From positions 622,501-686,500 of the forward strand of contig LSRY02000005.1 in the NCBI GenBank assembly GCA_001643675.2: a DNA stretch of 64,000 bases, in the 5' to 3' direction. This DNA comes from Monocercomonoides exilis (lineage: Eukaryota; Preaxostyla; Oxymonadida; Polymastigidae). The number at the start of each line of letters is the position of its first letter. Positions within the stretch are counted from its first letter, which is position 1. The notes below the pieces were generated by a model. The model did not search any database, was not told where the DNA came from, and saw only the letters and a list, made by a program, of their open reading frames with translations. The position numbers and the translations under genes were made by a program. Below are positions 33,682 to 44,228 of this stretch, piece by piece.

Positions 33682-35237
33682 TTAACGAAATATAGGTTTC
33701 TTTTTTTGATCTTGAAAGTTAACACTTTCATGAGGAACAGAAATGTCAGAGCTTGTGTGAATTATATCAGATGACTCCTTTTCACAAATTTTTGAGATTT
33801 CGTGTTGATTCTCGGAATGAATTGTCAAACTTTTCTTCTTTTTCTCTAATTGAACAGAATAGCTTTCGTAAAAAGTGTCTTCAGTGATCAGTTTCATTCT
33901 GATATTATTTGTGAACCCTGAGCAATCTAATTCATTCATGTTTATGGTTTCTTCTGAGTTTTTTGGAAGACCCTGATAAACAACTGAAGGATCGAATGGA
34001 TTAATTCCACATGCTTCGAATGACTTTCTAACTATTCTTGGAGACAAAGAGTCGCATACAGCTTCTGAAACAGCTGGAATCAATGCTTTTCTGTACGAAG
34101 CAAAAGAGGAATCAGAAGGGATAAGGAATGCTCGTTTCAAGCCGTTTTTAAAATGTGCGAAAACAAACCTGTCAAAAGGTTGCGTCAATTGAGTTGTGTG
34201 GGATGGAAGTATCAGAAGATGGACGTGATGTTTCCTGCACCAAAATATGACAGGATGGCAAAGTCGAGAAGAATGACCATCGAGAATAATTAATGCGTAA
34301 GAAGATGGCCCGTGTAGTTCTCCTCGTTTCTCATTTATTTTTAGAAAAAAAATCTTCCTTCATAATTATTTCAAAATCATTCTTGCTCATCCAGCCAGTT
34401 CTGTTTGCAATGCAGTTTATTCGATGGGACTTATATTCCTTTCAATCTTCAGACAGCTTCTGAGACGGCCACAACATCACAGGATCCAGTGATGTTCCAT
34501 CGGCAAAAATTGAAAAAAACAATGTCGCATTTTTCCTTCGCTGGACTTCTGGCAAGAGAGCATGCTGAGTTTCTTTTTTGACAACGATTTCATCTTCGAA
34601 CTGTTTCATTGTAACTCCGGTCTCATCCATATTGATTATCAAATCTGAAGAAATATGAAAATCATCAATTACATTTTTTGATTCACAAAACCAATTTCTC
34701 ACATTTTCGATGTTCGAAGCTTTAAGTTGATGCATGTCTATGTGAGTTTGTTTTATTAGTTTTAACAATCCGCTTTTATTTATAAACCTGCGAGCCCATT
34801 TAGTATTAAATTTGTGACACTCCAAAGATGGAACGCTTTTATTTTTTTTTTTTCATCACAACCTTTTCTGCCTAACAAAAAATACATAGTTTAAAAATCA
34901 TTATCTAAATAAATCACACGAATTTTATTATATCCGAAACTGTTAATTTGTTGGAAAAAGATATTTGAACTCTTGCACAATCTTCAATTTCCTCAATTTC
35001 TTCTTTATTAAATGACCCTGGTCTGCCTGAGCAGTGAGGATCTTTCCCTGCTTTTATTGATGCCACATGCCTGTAGAAAGATGAATGAGATATAATTTTG
35101 GCTTTTACCAAATCTGAAGGTTTGATTTTATCTTGTTTTGAAAGATAATCGACTTTTTCTGCTTTTGAAGTGAGCCTGCGAAACTCTGTTGTTGCCTTGA
35201 TAGGAGATAATTTATTGGAAAAGAAAGAGGATGACAT
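33682..35237 (-). pseudogene. pogo/CENPB-like transposase remnant (DDE_1 family)
   Basis: There are three in-order blocks. 35237-34914 has an N-terminal helix-turn-helix region and a GRPGSFNKEEIEE linker. 34825-34442 has the CENPB-type helix-turn-helix (FNTKWARRFINKSGL) and the first catalytic Asp in IINMDETGV. 34300-33682 holds the second Asp in ILDGHSSRL and the third in TQPFDRFVFAHFKN, then an Ile/Ser-rich tail. The blocks fall in different frames, with breaks near 34830-34910 (including an A12 run on the coding strand) and 34300-34440, so no full-length product can be made. The DD-D signature and the TIRs place it in the pogo/Tigger/jerky group. Confidence 0.85.
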
Positions 35238-35441
35238 GTGTGTATCTTTAATTTGATTTATGGAAACTCGATCATGCTATTTTTACAAAGTTCTTTTTTA
35301 AGAAGCAAATATTTTCGAAAGTGAACTAATGATTAAATCAAGAAAATATATTGTGTGTCAATTTTTAATTTGCGATTGTTTCAAAATAGACAAAAAATAT
35401 TATATTGGACTGAAGTGTCCCGGGTTTTGTCCCTGTCCATA

Positions 35442-35652
35442 TATGGCTGATCCTTTTTGAAATCAAACTTTCGTTCGAGTTTTGATCAAAAAATTAAATC
35501 TCAATGGGATTTTGAAATTATTTGTTTTCTTTGAAATTTCGTCATATGATGTATGTATTAACCTTTAAAGTTCATTTTTTCTAAATCCCATTGAGATAAT
35601 AATTTTAATCAAAACTCGAACGAAAGTTTGATTTCAAAAAGAATCATTCATA
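35442..35652. mobile_element. 210-bp MITE, copy B
   Basis: This is a second copy of the element at 23754-23963, with inverted ends of about 75 bp (TATGGCTGATCCTTTTTGAA on the left; CAAAAAGAATCATTCATA on the right). TA at 35440-35441 and 35653-35654 could be the target duplication. It directly abuts the right terminal repeat of the pogo-like transposon, sharing the TA. Confidence 0.82.
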
Positions 35653-36341
35653 TATTATGACTCTTTTCGTTTCACCACAATCAATTTTTTTGAAATAGGA
35701 ATTATACTAAATCCTGATTTTGATTAACTTCCGCGCATTTTTGACATCGAAGACATAATTTAATTTGATTTATAAACATTTCCATTAGCATTTTAATCAA
35801 TGTTTCGATGTCCTATATAACGCGAATTTGCTTTTTTTTCATTAATATCTGTATTATACAGCAAATTTATTCTTAAACAAACAACAATCAAGAGTCAATT
35901 CTTTCATTCACGATATTTTTTATTTTTTTTCAGATTGATTTTTATCGCTAAATAAGCTTTTTTAAGAACTTTATTCCAAACTCCTTTACCTTTGAATGAC
36001 TTCCCCCCATTGGAAAAAGAAAGAAACTTAAAGAAAAAAATGAACGAGCTTCCATTATAAATTTTTATTGAATAATAACTTGATTGAAAAAGTAAGAAAT
36101 GTTGAATCAACTCAAAACGTCAAAAAAATACTCTAATAACAGATAACTCAAAATAAAAGCTCTCAAACAAAGAAAAATTGTTTCGCTATTGCAAACATCC
36201 CCTTTCCCAAAAAGTCGACAAAGAACTTTGTGTTCATTCAAAGAATTTAAATTGAACATTTTTGTTCTTTTTCAAGCTTCAAGCAAACAGGTTCAATGGT
36301 TCTCATAACATAACTTTAACAATAATACATACATGCATACT
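35653..36341. other. AT-rich spacer between MITE and receptor arm 2
   Basis: Non-coding by appearance, with no repeat or domain-bearing frame recognised. It ends where homology to the 3' flank of the other receptor copy begins. Confidence 0.5.
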
Positions 36342-39300
36342 AACATTCAACTGAAAACAGAAACCAAAAACAACAATTGCAAACACACACAAACACAAAC
36401 CACAAAACACGCAAAAAGTGGCTCTCCAAAAAGGAGTGCATCCAAAATCAAGAAGAGAAAAGATCGCTTTCAAATCCATTTCATTCCTTTTCAATTTATT
36501 TTATTAGCTTTCACCCAACTTTATTCTCTTTCACATTCTCATTTCCTCTTTCGCTTCTGCTTCCGCTTCCGCTTCCAGACTCGTCCCTGCCATCTCCACT
36601 CCCACACCACCCAGACCCATAGTAGTCGATTGCATCCGACATCGTCACAAACACCGTCCCCGACGGAAAGTGCTTGAACAGCTCCCGCTTCACATCCACC
36701 AGCGTCGCCCGCTCCCCCGCCTTCTGCCGCACCATGCTCTCCACAACTTCCCCCGCTGCCCACTCCTCCCGCCACACCCCCGGCCGCTCTCCGTGCTTCA
36801 CCTTCTCTCCCGCCGTTTCTGCATCATACTCCCCAAACGGGATCGCCAGCGCCACACACTCCCACAGCATCATCCCCATCGAAAACACAACAGACTTCTT
36901 TGTCGCATGCTTCTTCCTCCCCTCCAGCAGCTCCGGCGCCCTCCACCGCAAATACTCCTTTTCCCCTTCTTCATCCTCAAACGCAGACGACGGCGGCGGC
37001 GAGTCTGTGAACCTCTCGCTCATCACCGACACATTCGACGATGACGAGACAACGCTCAGCGACGACACAGACGATGTGTCCGAATCCTCTGACGATGAAC
37101 TCCCCGAGTGCATCACAACACAGATCACCATGTGCTCCGAGAACAGCACAATGTGCGGACTCAGCCTGTCCAGCGACTCCAGCGGAACTTCCATCTCCCC
37201 AAACGAGTGCAGCGCCACATTCCCCACCCAGAACAGGATCTGCGCCCCTGTCGCCATCCTCTCCTCCACCGTCCCGATCGCCATCTCCTTCGTCTTGTTC
37301 CGCCCATGCAGCAGCATGAACAGCGAATCCCTCAGATCCACAATCAGCTTTTCATGTGGTGATGAGCAGGCCATTGCATCCACCAGATTCGACATCGACG
37401 AGGTGGTTGGGCACATGCTCTCTGGTCGGATAAATGTGGAATCAGAATCTGTTGTCGAAGTGGATGAGATGGATGGTGATGGTGTTCTCTTTCTTATCTC
37501 TTCTTCCTCCTCCTTTTCATCAACCTTCTCAAGCATCCACTGAGGAATCTTGTCTGAATCTCTCCCCAAAATATATTCAGTGGAACCACATTCACTCAGC
37601 AAATGCTCTGATGACTCTGAATGTTCCATATTCGTATCATATACCCTCTTCTTTATCCTCTCCTCATTCTTTTTCTCTGCCTCTCTTTCTGCTCTCCTCC
37701 ACTGCTCCTCAGGTGACATCTCCATAGTCACCATCTCAATCAGTTTCGGATCCTTCCTCACTGTGTCTTCCACAATCACTTCCAATTCTTTCGTTCTTCT
37801 CTTTTGCTTTTTCCATCGAACAATAAAGGCAACTGCAATGATAAGAACAATCAAAAACAAAATAACAAATACAACTGCGATTATCAACGCCCATGATGAT
37901 TTTTCTTCTTTTCCGCTTTCAAAAATTTTTTCATCTCCTTTTGGTGGAGTAATGCTCGCATTCTTCAAAACGAATGAATCTGTTAAAGATAAAGAATCAT
38001 CATCCCCAAACAGAATGAACACACTCACTTCGATTTCATCTCCACAACTGCTGATGAAATCTTTTCCCACACTTCCTTCAACTTCCCTTTCTGACAAGAA
38101 TCCATTTGAATCAAAATCATGTTTTTCAATCTCTTTCTCTTCTCCCTTCCTCTTCACAACTGAGAATGACAGATTGCATGGAATAAGAAGCATTCCTTTG
38201 AATGTCAGCTTCATTCTATCTGTCTCTTCTTTTGCATCCACACTCTCCAACACAGGAATGAAGAATGATGAATCCCTCTCAGAAATAATCCCTTCAAAAT
38301 TGCACCCTTCATTCAACATCCAAAGTGATGAATTTGGCAAAACTCCATCTCCTCCTTTCAAACTCATCACATTCAATATTCCTGAATCTGAACAGATGAT
38401 GTTTCTTCTCAATGATGGATATCCTTCAATTGATGGATTATTGTTTGAGAAATTCCCTGCTTCAACATTCACATTTCCTCCTCTCATTGTTATTCCACCT
38501 TCTGGTGAATTCGAGATTGTTGTGTCTTTCATCAAAACAGAACTCTTCACAACATCTACAAGAGATCCAGACCATCTGCACATCACTTCTTCCTCATTGA
38601 TATTCTGTTCATTTCTTTCATTTGAACTTCCATCAAAAATGCAACTATCCATTTTCACATCTGTGCAATTCTCCGCTTTCATCAATTTCCCTTTTGTGGT
38701 CTTTGAACCGACTCCGCCTATTGTGCAATTTGTTAATTGCATTTTCTTTTTCATTGACAAGCAAGATATCAATGATTTTTCATTTCCTTCAACTGTGATA
38801 TTTTCTGTATTAATATTGATAAGTTCCAATCGCCCACATTCAATAATTTCAATAAGTGAATGAGAAATTGTTGAATTGAAAATCGTTAATGAATCAATTA
38901 CTGATGGAAGTTGTGATGAAAGATATAATACCGATTTTTGAAGCACAAGATTTGATATTGAGCATTCATAAAGTTGTAATTCTCCTTTTTCCATGTTTAT
39001 TATGTGAAATGGGATGTTTGCAAATTCAACATTAACTCCGTCCTCAAATAGTTTTGAACTGAATGTGCAATTCATAATTTCTAGAATCCCTCCCTCTGGT
39101 GATATCAACGATTCATGAGTAGAGATGAAATTTGAATCAAATTCAAAGTTCACTCTCACCAATGAGACTATTCCACATGTTGTGATCAAAGCATCTCTTG
39201 TCCTTTCAATCCCTGATTTCACTTCAACTTCGCACAAGCCTCTGCTCTTCGAACTCAAACTCATCTCCTCCAGATTTGTCTCTTCATCAATCACACTCTC

Positions 39301-42300
39301 CTCAACAATGAACATCAGACTCATAAAATCTGATGTCAAGTGCATCAGCCCATAATCAATCGAAGCACATGGAAGAGTGTTGATTCCACATTGCCTCTCA
39401 TCCGATCCATTCACACTGCTCACAATGATTGTGTCACTTTGATGAATCGTTACAAAATCAATCAGATCTGTATCTTCTTTGTTTTCACATTCATCAATCC
39501 CATATATTGCATTGAAACGATTGAAGTTGCCTTCTCGAAGATCAAACTGAAATTGGCTTTCATTGATCTGCAATGTGATGCTGTAACATTCAATGAAAAT
39601 GTCATTCCCCACTTTTGCTGTGTTCGCACTGAACTTCATCCCCACAAATGTGAAATTCAAATCTCCTCTTTCCTTTGTTGCCAGATACACTCCTCCTCCT
39701 TTCCCATTGGTGCAGCTGCATTGGCTGATTGCTGAGTCAACCACCTTCATCGATCCTGATGCACCCAATGCGAAGAATATTGCCCCTCCTTTTTCACTTT
39801 CTTCGGCTTTGTCTTCTGTGATGTTGCTCTCATTCACAACCAAACAAATCTTTTTCTCACTTTTTGAATCCAAAATGCTTGCTCCATTGTCACTTTTCTT
39901 CACTCCTAAAATTGAGGAATTGTTAATTTGCAGATTTATTTCCTCGACTCCTTCATTTATCTTTGTTGTTGACTCAGTTCCTTTGATCAGAAGAAGACAT
40001 CCTCCACTTTCATTCAACGATTTCACACGAACATTCATCAAATGACAAGTAATTCCAGCATCGCGGATGATAAAAATGCTGTTTCCAACATTGCACGATT
40101 CCATCGACAAATCATTCACTTCCACGCATCCTCCAATCGCATCCACAAAAACACAATCAAATCCATTGTTCATTCCTGCCTCTGAATGGAATGAGCATCC
40201 AGTTATCACCAATTCTCCTTCTCTGTTTGAAATTATCGTTTTGGCTGAGTTGTCAAATCCCGATGTTAATTGGAGTTGGATATTTGTCAATTCAAGATGA
40301 ATTTCATTCACTACGAAATATTCCAATTGACTTCCAATTGCCTTTTCAAAATTCAAAGTTGCTTTCGTATTCTCTTCTCCCATAAATGATGCTTTTTTGA
40401 TCTGATAATTTGAAACATTGAATGTATCTTGAATAACAGTTGATCCTTCAATTTGAATTGTTTTCTTTCCAATCTCCTTTTTCATGTTTTCCATCCCTTT
40501 CCACATTGTTTGACATGGCTCTTCCTCACTTCCACAGCGTGCAACATCAAATCCACTCGATGAAATAAATATCTCAAATGAGCTATATGAAACGAGGAAC
40601 ATAAACAAATCTTTGTCTGAATGAATGTTATCACTTCCCACAAATAGAGTTTTATCATTTATCATTGACAAATAATAAAAGTTGAATGAGTCGTTTGTCA
40701 CAGTCTTATTCAGATCTGATGCAGAAATAAACACATTCTTTCCAAATTCTGCCTCATTCCCATCAAATATCAAATTTCCAGATAATTCGAACTTTGCATC
40801 TGCGTCAGTCAGAGAAAGAAACATTCCTCCTCCTTTTCCACTGGATCCTTCTTCACTTGGCGCAAGGCATTCCTCAAAACAGCTCGACCCATTCACAACC
40901 AGAATGTCATTTTCTCCCAGCCACGCACTCACCCCTCCTCCTTCTCCTCCATTCCCACCAACACAACAATCACTAAAGGTGCATCCATCAATCGTTATCT
41001 CCCTGCATCCGCTGTTTCCCAGCAAACTGTTCTTCTCAATCGAAATGCACCCCCCGTTTCCACTCGCCCTCTTGATGCCCCTCATCGTGCATCCATCGCA
41101 GTTCAGCATCCCTGCTCCAGACAGACTGATCAGCGAACCAGACCCAAACACAATCCGCGATGTTGTGGAAAATCTGCTCAATTGCAGGCTCCCTCCGTTT
41201 ATCTTTATGAACCCAAACCCAAATGCAACATTTCCACTCGATGAGCATTTCAGCGAGCAGTCAGCCATCGACAGCTCACCACACTGGCACAATATGAAGC
41301 AAGAATGCCTCCCAAGCTCCGCAGCTGCTGAAAAACTCAGGTTCGCAATGAGCGATCCAATCTCAACAGTCACCATCCCTTCCGCTGTGCTCGTGCCTCC
41401 ACTCGACACTTTTGTTTCTTGCCCTCTCGTGGGACTTTTCACCTCCCACCCAAACGCATCAAACACCACCGACTCTGTCCATTCAAAGTCTCCATTCAGC
41501 GTGATTATCCTTTTCCTGCTCCCAAACCGAAGTCCTGCTGCATATCCAATGCTCCCACACGGATAGTTCGCTGTCCCACACCCCGAGAAATCTCGCCTTT
41601 TCGCTCCTCCAACAATCGCTGCCCCCGAGAACACCTGCAGATATGCCAGAAGCGGAACTGGATCTGTCCTCCACTCCTCTTCAAACCCCATCAGATCATC
41701 GTCACTCATCCCTGTCTCCACAAACCCGAATGTGCTCCTTGTTATCGACACACTCAACGAGATCGCATCAACAAATATGTTGTTTCCCTTCCACGCTGTG
41801 CACACATCAAACCCAACATCACATATCGCAAAGCTCGACGAACTCCCTGCCACTTTCAGATGCACTCCTCCCCCTTTTCCTTTCCTGATGCTGTCCTGCG
41901 GCACTGCGCATCCCTCCATTTCAATTCTTTTTGTGGCGCCAAGCATCAATCTCCCACCTCCCTCCAGAACACAGCTCACAGACCCTCCATCCCCTTTGCT
42001 GCACACACATCCGCTGAATGACACCTCATCCAAATCTAATTCATCCCCACTCCCCAAAGTCACATCAAACACCGATCCGCTCCCTTCGCTTCGCGTGATG
42101 CCTCTGAAACTCGCATTCTCGAAATTGAAGCAGTGCAGTGTCGACGACTCCATCCTAACAGCTGACACATCTGAAAATATCATCGACTCAACAGTCGTGC
42201 TCGACACATTCAAGAGACCAGCCGACACTGCTGCAAATGCTGTTGTGAATGGAGAAACTTGCGATGGTTCAGCTGATATTTTGCACAAGCAGAGCACAAG

Positions 42301-44228
42301 CTCTCCAGATGCTGAAGAAACAGAGAACAACGGCAGATCAGTCGACGCAGAAGAGTTTCTGATGATGAGTAACCCGAGCATAGAGGCATACCCAGATGAC
42401 ACTTCAACAAGCGCTTTGGCATTCACAGAACTGGCACTCAACTTTGTTCCATAATTGCTTGACCCTTCAAAAACCAGATATTTAGAATCAATCACAAGCG
42501 GTTTCTCTGTATAAACTCCTGCTCCAATTTTAATGTGAATTGGAAATGTTTTGTTTGATGCAAAAGCTGTGTCAATTGAATATGATAATGTTTGACAAGG
42601 TGAATTCTCCCAGCCGCATGAAAATTTGTTCACACCAGTCATAGATGCAAATATATGTCTCGGTTTTCTGATCCATGATGTTTTATCTCCATAAATTGCA
42701 AATACCAAACGATTTGACTCAGAGGATGCATTAGTCCAACATGAAACAAAACTATCCTCATTCAATATATTATTCCATGGATTTTCTGCATAGATATCTT
42801 TTCCATCACCAAGTGCATTGCAATCAACAAATAGGCAATAAGAAAGTGAACTGTGATGCATCAAAGATATTTCTCTTGAATCAAAATAGATTGCCCCTCC
42901 AACTGTTTCATTGGCGCAGCAGTTTTCAAAAGCAACATTTGAATACGACACTTTTGCCCCTTCTCCATTCCAAATAGCTCCTCCCCCATGACAAACTGAA
43001 TTTGTTTCAGTTACAAAACAATTCTTAAATGAACAATCTGATATGATGTCATCATTTGAAAATCCATTATGAAAATGGCAACAACCTCCGCCCCAACTTG
43101 CTTCGCAAGAAGTCATATTGTTGTTTTGGACTGCCATTGGACCCGTTCCCCGACAAAGATTTAAACATGATGCGTAAATGGGAGTTGTTATTGAATTGAA
43201 AGAGTTGTTCAAAGATTGAGTTTCGCTGCTATTTCTTTCAAAGATACACGTGCATGCTGTTCCATTCATAAAGTCTGTATTTGTCACAATGCAAGAACCA
43301 GTTGAATCATGTGATATGACTTTGTCACTAACATTCTCATACAAGCAGTTGTCCACAAGTGTGTCCTCCGAACCTGTGTGATTAATTTTCTGGCCAGCAG
43401 TTTTGGAGCATCTCAAAAACGAAGAATTCAAAAAATGAAGTGATCCATCTGATATTCTTGGTGCAATGCAGCCTTCTGTTGGGTTGACAATTGAGCAAAT
43501 AATGCACGATGCTAATGTGAATGACGAGCATTGTGCAGAAGAAACGTTGCTCCTTGCATGCTCTTGAGATATGTTTTCAAAGGAGCAGAGCTCAATCTTT
43601 ATCACATCACAGCACGAAGATTGGACAAGCGGTTGCGAATCAAACAGTCTGAAGGACGAAAACGAAGAGCCCATGAGCTTGATGCTATTTCGATGTGCCT
43701 GCTGTGTGCTTGCTTCAGGAAACGAAATCAGCGAATGGACAAGGCAGTTCGGTCCAGACAGAGCCAACGACAAATTGAAAAAGCACATCGACCCGCCCCA
43801 CGAATGAACAAAATCGGCACCCGACACTTGGGGCAAAGAAAGCAGACAATTGCCCACAAAAAACGTTGATTGGTCAGACAACGATGCAACTGCATCATTT
43901 CCTTCGGAATTTAATTGAAGGGAATAAAAACTCAAAGAAGAATTGCAGATAGAAACTGGTGCTGAAACGGATGCAAGTTCATATGAGTGCTTTCTATTGT
44001 CCTTGTGAATTTCGTGTGATTGATGAAGGCATGCGTTCTCAGCAAGACACTCTCGATTTCTTTCACAATCGCAGTATTCTTCAAAAATATCATGAACAAC
44101 AATATCTTTTCTGAAGCCTCTCTGTATGGGTTTTTCAAGGAAATCGAATTCTCCAACATCACTGGATAAGTTTGCACAGAACAAAAAAATAAAAACAAAA
44201 CAACTCATCATCATATTATGTTATGGTT
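36342..44228 (-). repeat. Inverted duplication, arm 2
   Basis: Reverse-complement partner of 10560-18421. On this arm the match ends 14 bp upstream of the gene's ATG, at 44228, and fades about 170 bp beyond its stop. The 18 kb between the arms holds the DIRS element, both MITEs, the palindrome and the pogo-like transposon. Confidence 0.95.
36511..44214 (-). CDS. Giant beta-helix surface receptor with pseudokinase tail, intact copy
   Basis: A single exon of 2,567 codons starts at ATG 44214. Residues 1-20 (MMMSCFVFIFLFCANLSSDV) are a signal peptide. The ectodomain, to about residue 2100, is Ser/Asn/Cys-rich with GGAI and GGGV turns and four modules of 345-380 residues, each opened by a CG....PC motif (CGWENSPCQT, CGTANYPCGS, CGSEEEPCQT, CGINTLPCAS). 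One membrane span follows (ALIIAVVFVILFLIVLIIAV, about 2105-2130). A charged juxtamembrane stretch leads into a kinase-like domain with WRAPELL (APE motif), FSMGMMLWECVALAIPFG (subdomain IX) and a conserved Arg in GERATLVDV. The catalytic HRD reads SPH and the DFG region reads VMHS, so it is a pseudokinase. It probably acts as a surface sensor or adhesin; the ligand is unknown. Confidence 0.92.
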   Translation of the reverse strand: MMMSCFVFIFLFCANLSSDVGEFDFLEKPIQRGFRKDIVVHDIFEEYCDCERNRECLAENACLHQSHEIHKDNRKHSYELASVSAPVSICNSSLSFYSLQLNSEGNDAVASLSDQSTFFVGNCLLSLPQVSGADFVHSWGGSMCFFNLSLALSGPNCLVHSLISFPEASTQQAHRNSIKLMGSSFSSFRLFDSQPLVQSSCCDVIKIELCSFENISQEHARSNVSSAQCSSFTLASCIICSIVNPTEGCIAPRISDGSLHFLNSSFLRCSKTAGQKINHTGSEDTLVDNCLYENVSDKVISHDSTGSCIVTNTDFMNGTACTCIFERNSSETQSLNNSFNSITTPIYASCLNLCRGTGPMAVQNNNMTSCEASWGGGCCHFHNGFSNDDIISDCSFKNCFVTETNSVCHGGGAIWNGEGAKVSYSNVAFENCCANETVGGAIYFDSREISLMHHSSLSYCLFVDCNALGDGKDIYAENPWNNILNEDSFVSCWTNASSESNRLVFAIYGDKTSWIRKPRHIFASMTGVNKFSCGWENSPCQTLSYSIDTAFASNKTFPIHIKIGAGVYTEKPLVIDSKYLVFEGSSNYGTKLSASSVNAKALVEVSSGYASMLGLLIIRNSSASTDLPLFSVSSASGELVLCLCKISAEPSQVSPFTTAFAAVSAGLLNVSSTTVESMIFSDVSAVRMESSTLHCFNFENASFRGITRSEGSGSVFDVTLGSGDELDLDEVSFSGCVCSKGDGGSVSCVLEGGGRLMLGATKRIEMEGCAVPQDSIRKGKGGGVHLKVAGSSSSFAICDVGFDVCTAWKGNNIFVDAISLSVSITRSTFGFVETGMSDDDLMGFEEEWRTDPVPLLAYLQVFSGAAIVGGAKRRDFSGCGTANYPCGSIGYAAGLRFGSRKRIITLNGDFEWTESVVFDAFGWEVKSPTRGQETKVSSGGTSTAEGMVTVEIGSLIANLSFSAAAELGRHSCFILCQCGELSMADCSLKCSSSGNVAFGFGFIKINGGSLQLSRFSTTSRIVFGSGSLISLSGAGMLNCDGCTMRGIKRASGNGGCISIEKNSLLGNSGCREITIDGCTFSDCCVGGNGGEGGGVSAWLGENDILVVNGSSCFEECLAPSEEGSSGKGGGMFLSLTDADAKFELSGNLIFDGNEAEFGKNVFISASDLNKTVTNDSFNFYYLSMINDKTLFVGSDNIHSDKDLFMFLVSYSSFEIFISSSGFDVARCGSEEEPCQTMWKGMENMKKEIGKKTIQIEGSTVIQDTFNVSNYQIKKASFMGEENTKATLNFEKAIGSQLEYFVVNEIHLELTNIQLQLTSGFDNSAKTIISNREGELVITGCSFHSEAGMNNGFDCVFVDAIGGCVEVNDLSMESCNVGNSIFIIRDAGITCHLMNVRVKSLNESGGCLLLIKGTESTTKINEGVEEINLQINNSSILGVKKSDNGASILDSKSEKKICLVVNESNITEDKAEESEKGGAIFFALGASGSMKVVDSAISQCSCTNGKGGGVYLATKERGDLNFTFVGMKFSANTAKVGNDIFIECYSITLQINESQFQFDLREGNFNRFNAIYGIDECENKEDTDLIDFVTIHQSDTIIVSSVNGSDERQCGINTLPCASIDYGLMHLTSDFMSLMFIVEESVIDEETNLEEMSLSSKSRGLCEVEVKSGIERTRDALITTCGIVSLVRVNFEFDSNFISTHESLISPEGGILEIMNCTFSSKLFEDGVNVEFANIPFHIINMEKGELQLYECSISNLVLQKSVLYLSSQLPSVIDSLTIFNSTISHSLIEIIECGRLELININTENITVEGNEKSLISCLSMKKKMQLTNCTIGGVGSKTTKGKLMKAENCTDVKMDSCIFDGSSNERNEQNINEEEVMCRWSGSLVDVVKSSVLMKDTTISNSPEGGITMRGGNVNVEAGNFSNNNPSIEGYPSLRRNIICSDSGILNVMSLKGGDGVLPNSSLWMLNEGCNFEGIISERDSSFFIPVLESVDAKEETDRMKLTFKGMLLIPCNLSFSVVKRKGEEKEIEKHDFDSNGFLSEREVEGSVGKDFISSCGDEIEVSVFILFGDDDSLSLTDSFVLKNASITPPKGDEKIFESGKEEKSSWALIIAVVFVILFLIVLIIAVAFIVRWKKQKRRTKELEVIVEDTVRKDPKLIEMVTMEMSPEEQWRRAEREAEKKNEERIKKRVYDTNMEHSESSEHLLSECGSTEYILGRDSDKIPQWMLEKVDEKEEEEEIRKRTPSPSISSTSTTDSDSTFIRPESMCPTTSSMSNLVDAMACSSPHEKLIVDLRDSLFMLLHGRNKTKEMAIGTVEERMATGAQILFWVGNVALHSFGEMEVPLESLDRLSPHIVLFSEHMVICVVMHSGSSSSEDSDTSSVSSLSVVSSSSNVSVMSERFTDSPPPSSAFEDEEGEKEYLRWRAPELLEGRKKHATKKSVVFSMGMMLWECVALAIPFGEYDAETAGEKVKHGERPGVWREEWAAGEVVESMVRQKAGERATLVDVKRELFKHFPSGTVFVTMSDAIDYYGSGWCGSGDGRDESGSGSGSRSERGNENVKENKVG

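Larger units (their letters stand above)
33210..35439 (-). mobile_element. pogo/CENPB-type DNA transposon, decayed
   Basis: This 2.23-kb element has terminal inverted repeats of about 27 bp: 33210-33236 starts TAGACAGGGACAAAACTCGG, and 35413-35439 is its near-perfect complement (three mismatches). TA dinucleotides at 33208-33209 and 35440-35441 fit the TA target duplication of Tc1/mariner/pogo elements. The interior carries a broken transposase on the minus strand and a long A tract. Confidence 0.88.

Noticed and set aside
33682-34188. Host gene of unknown function at 33682-34188
   Set aside because: The QPFDRFVFAHFKN block and its position between TIRs identify it as the 3' part of the pogo-like transposase.
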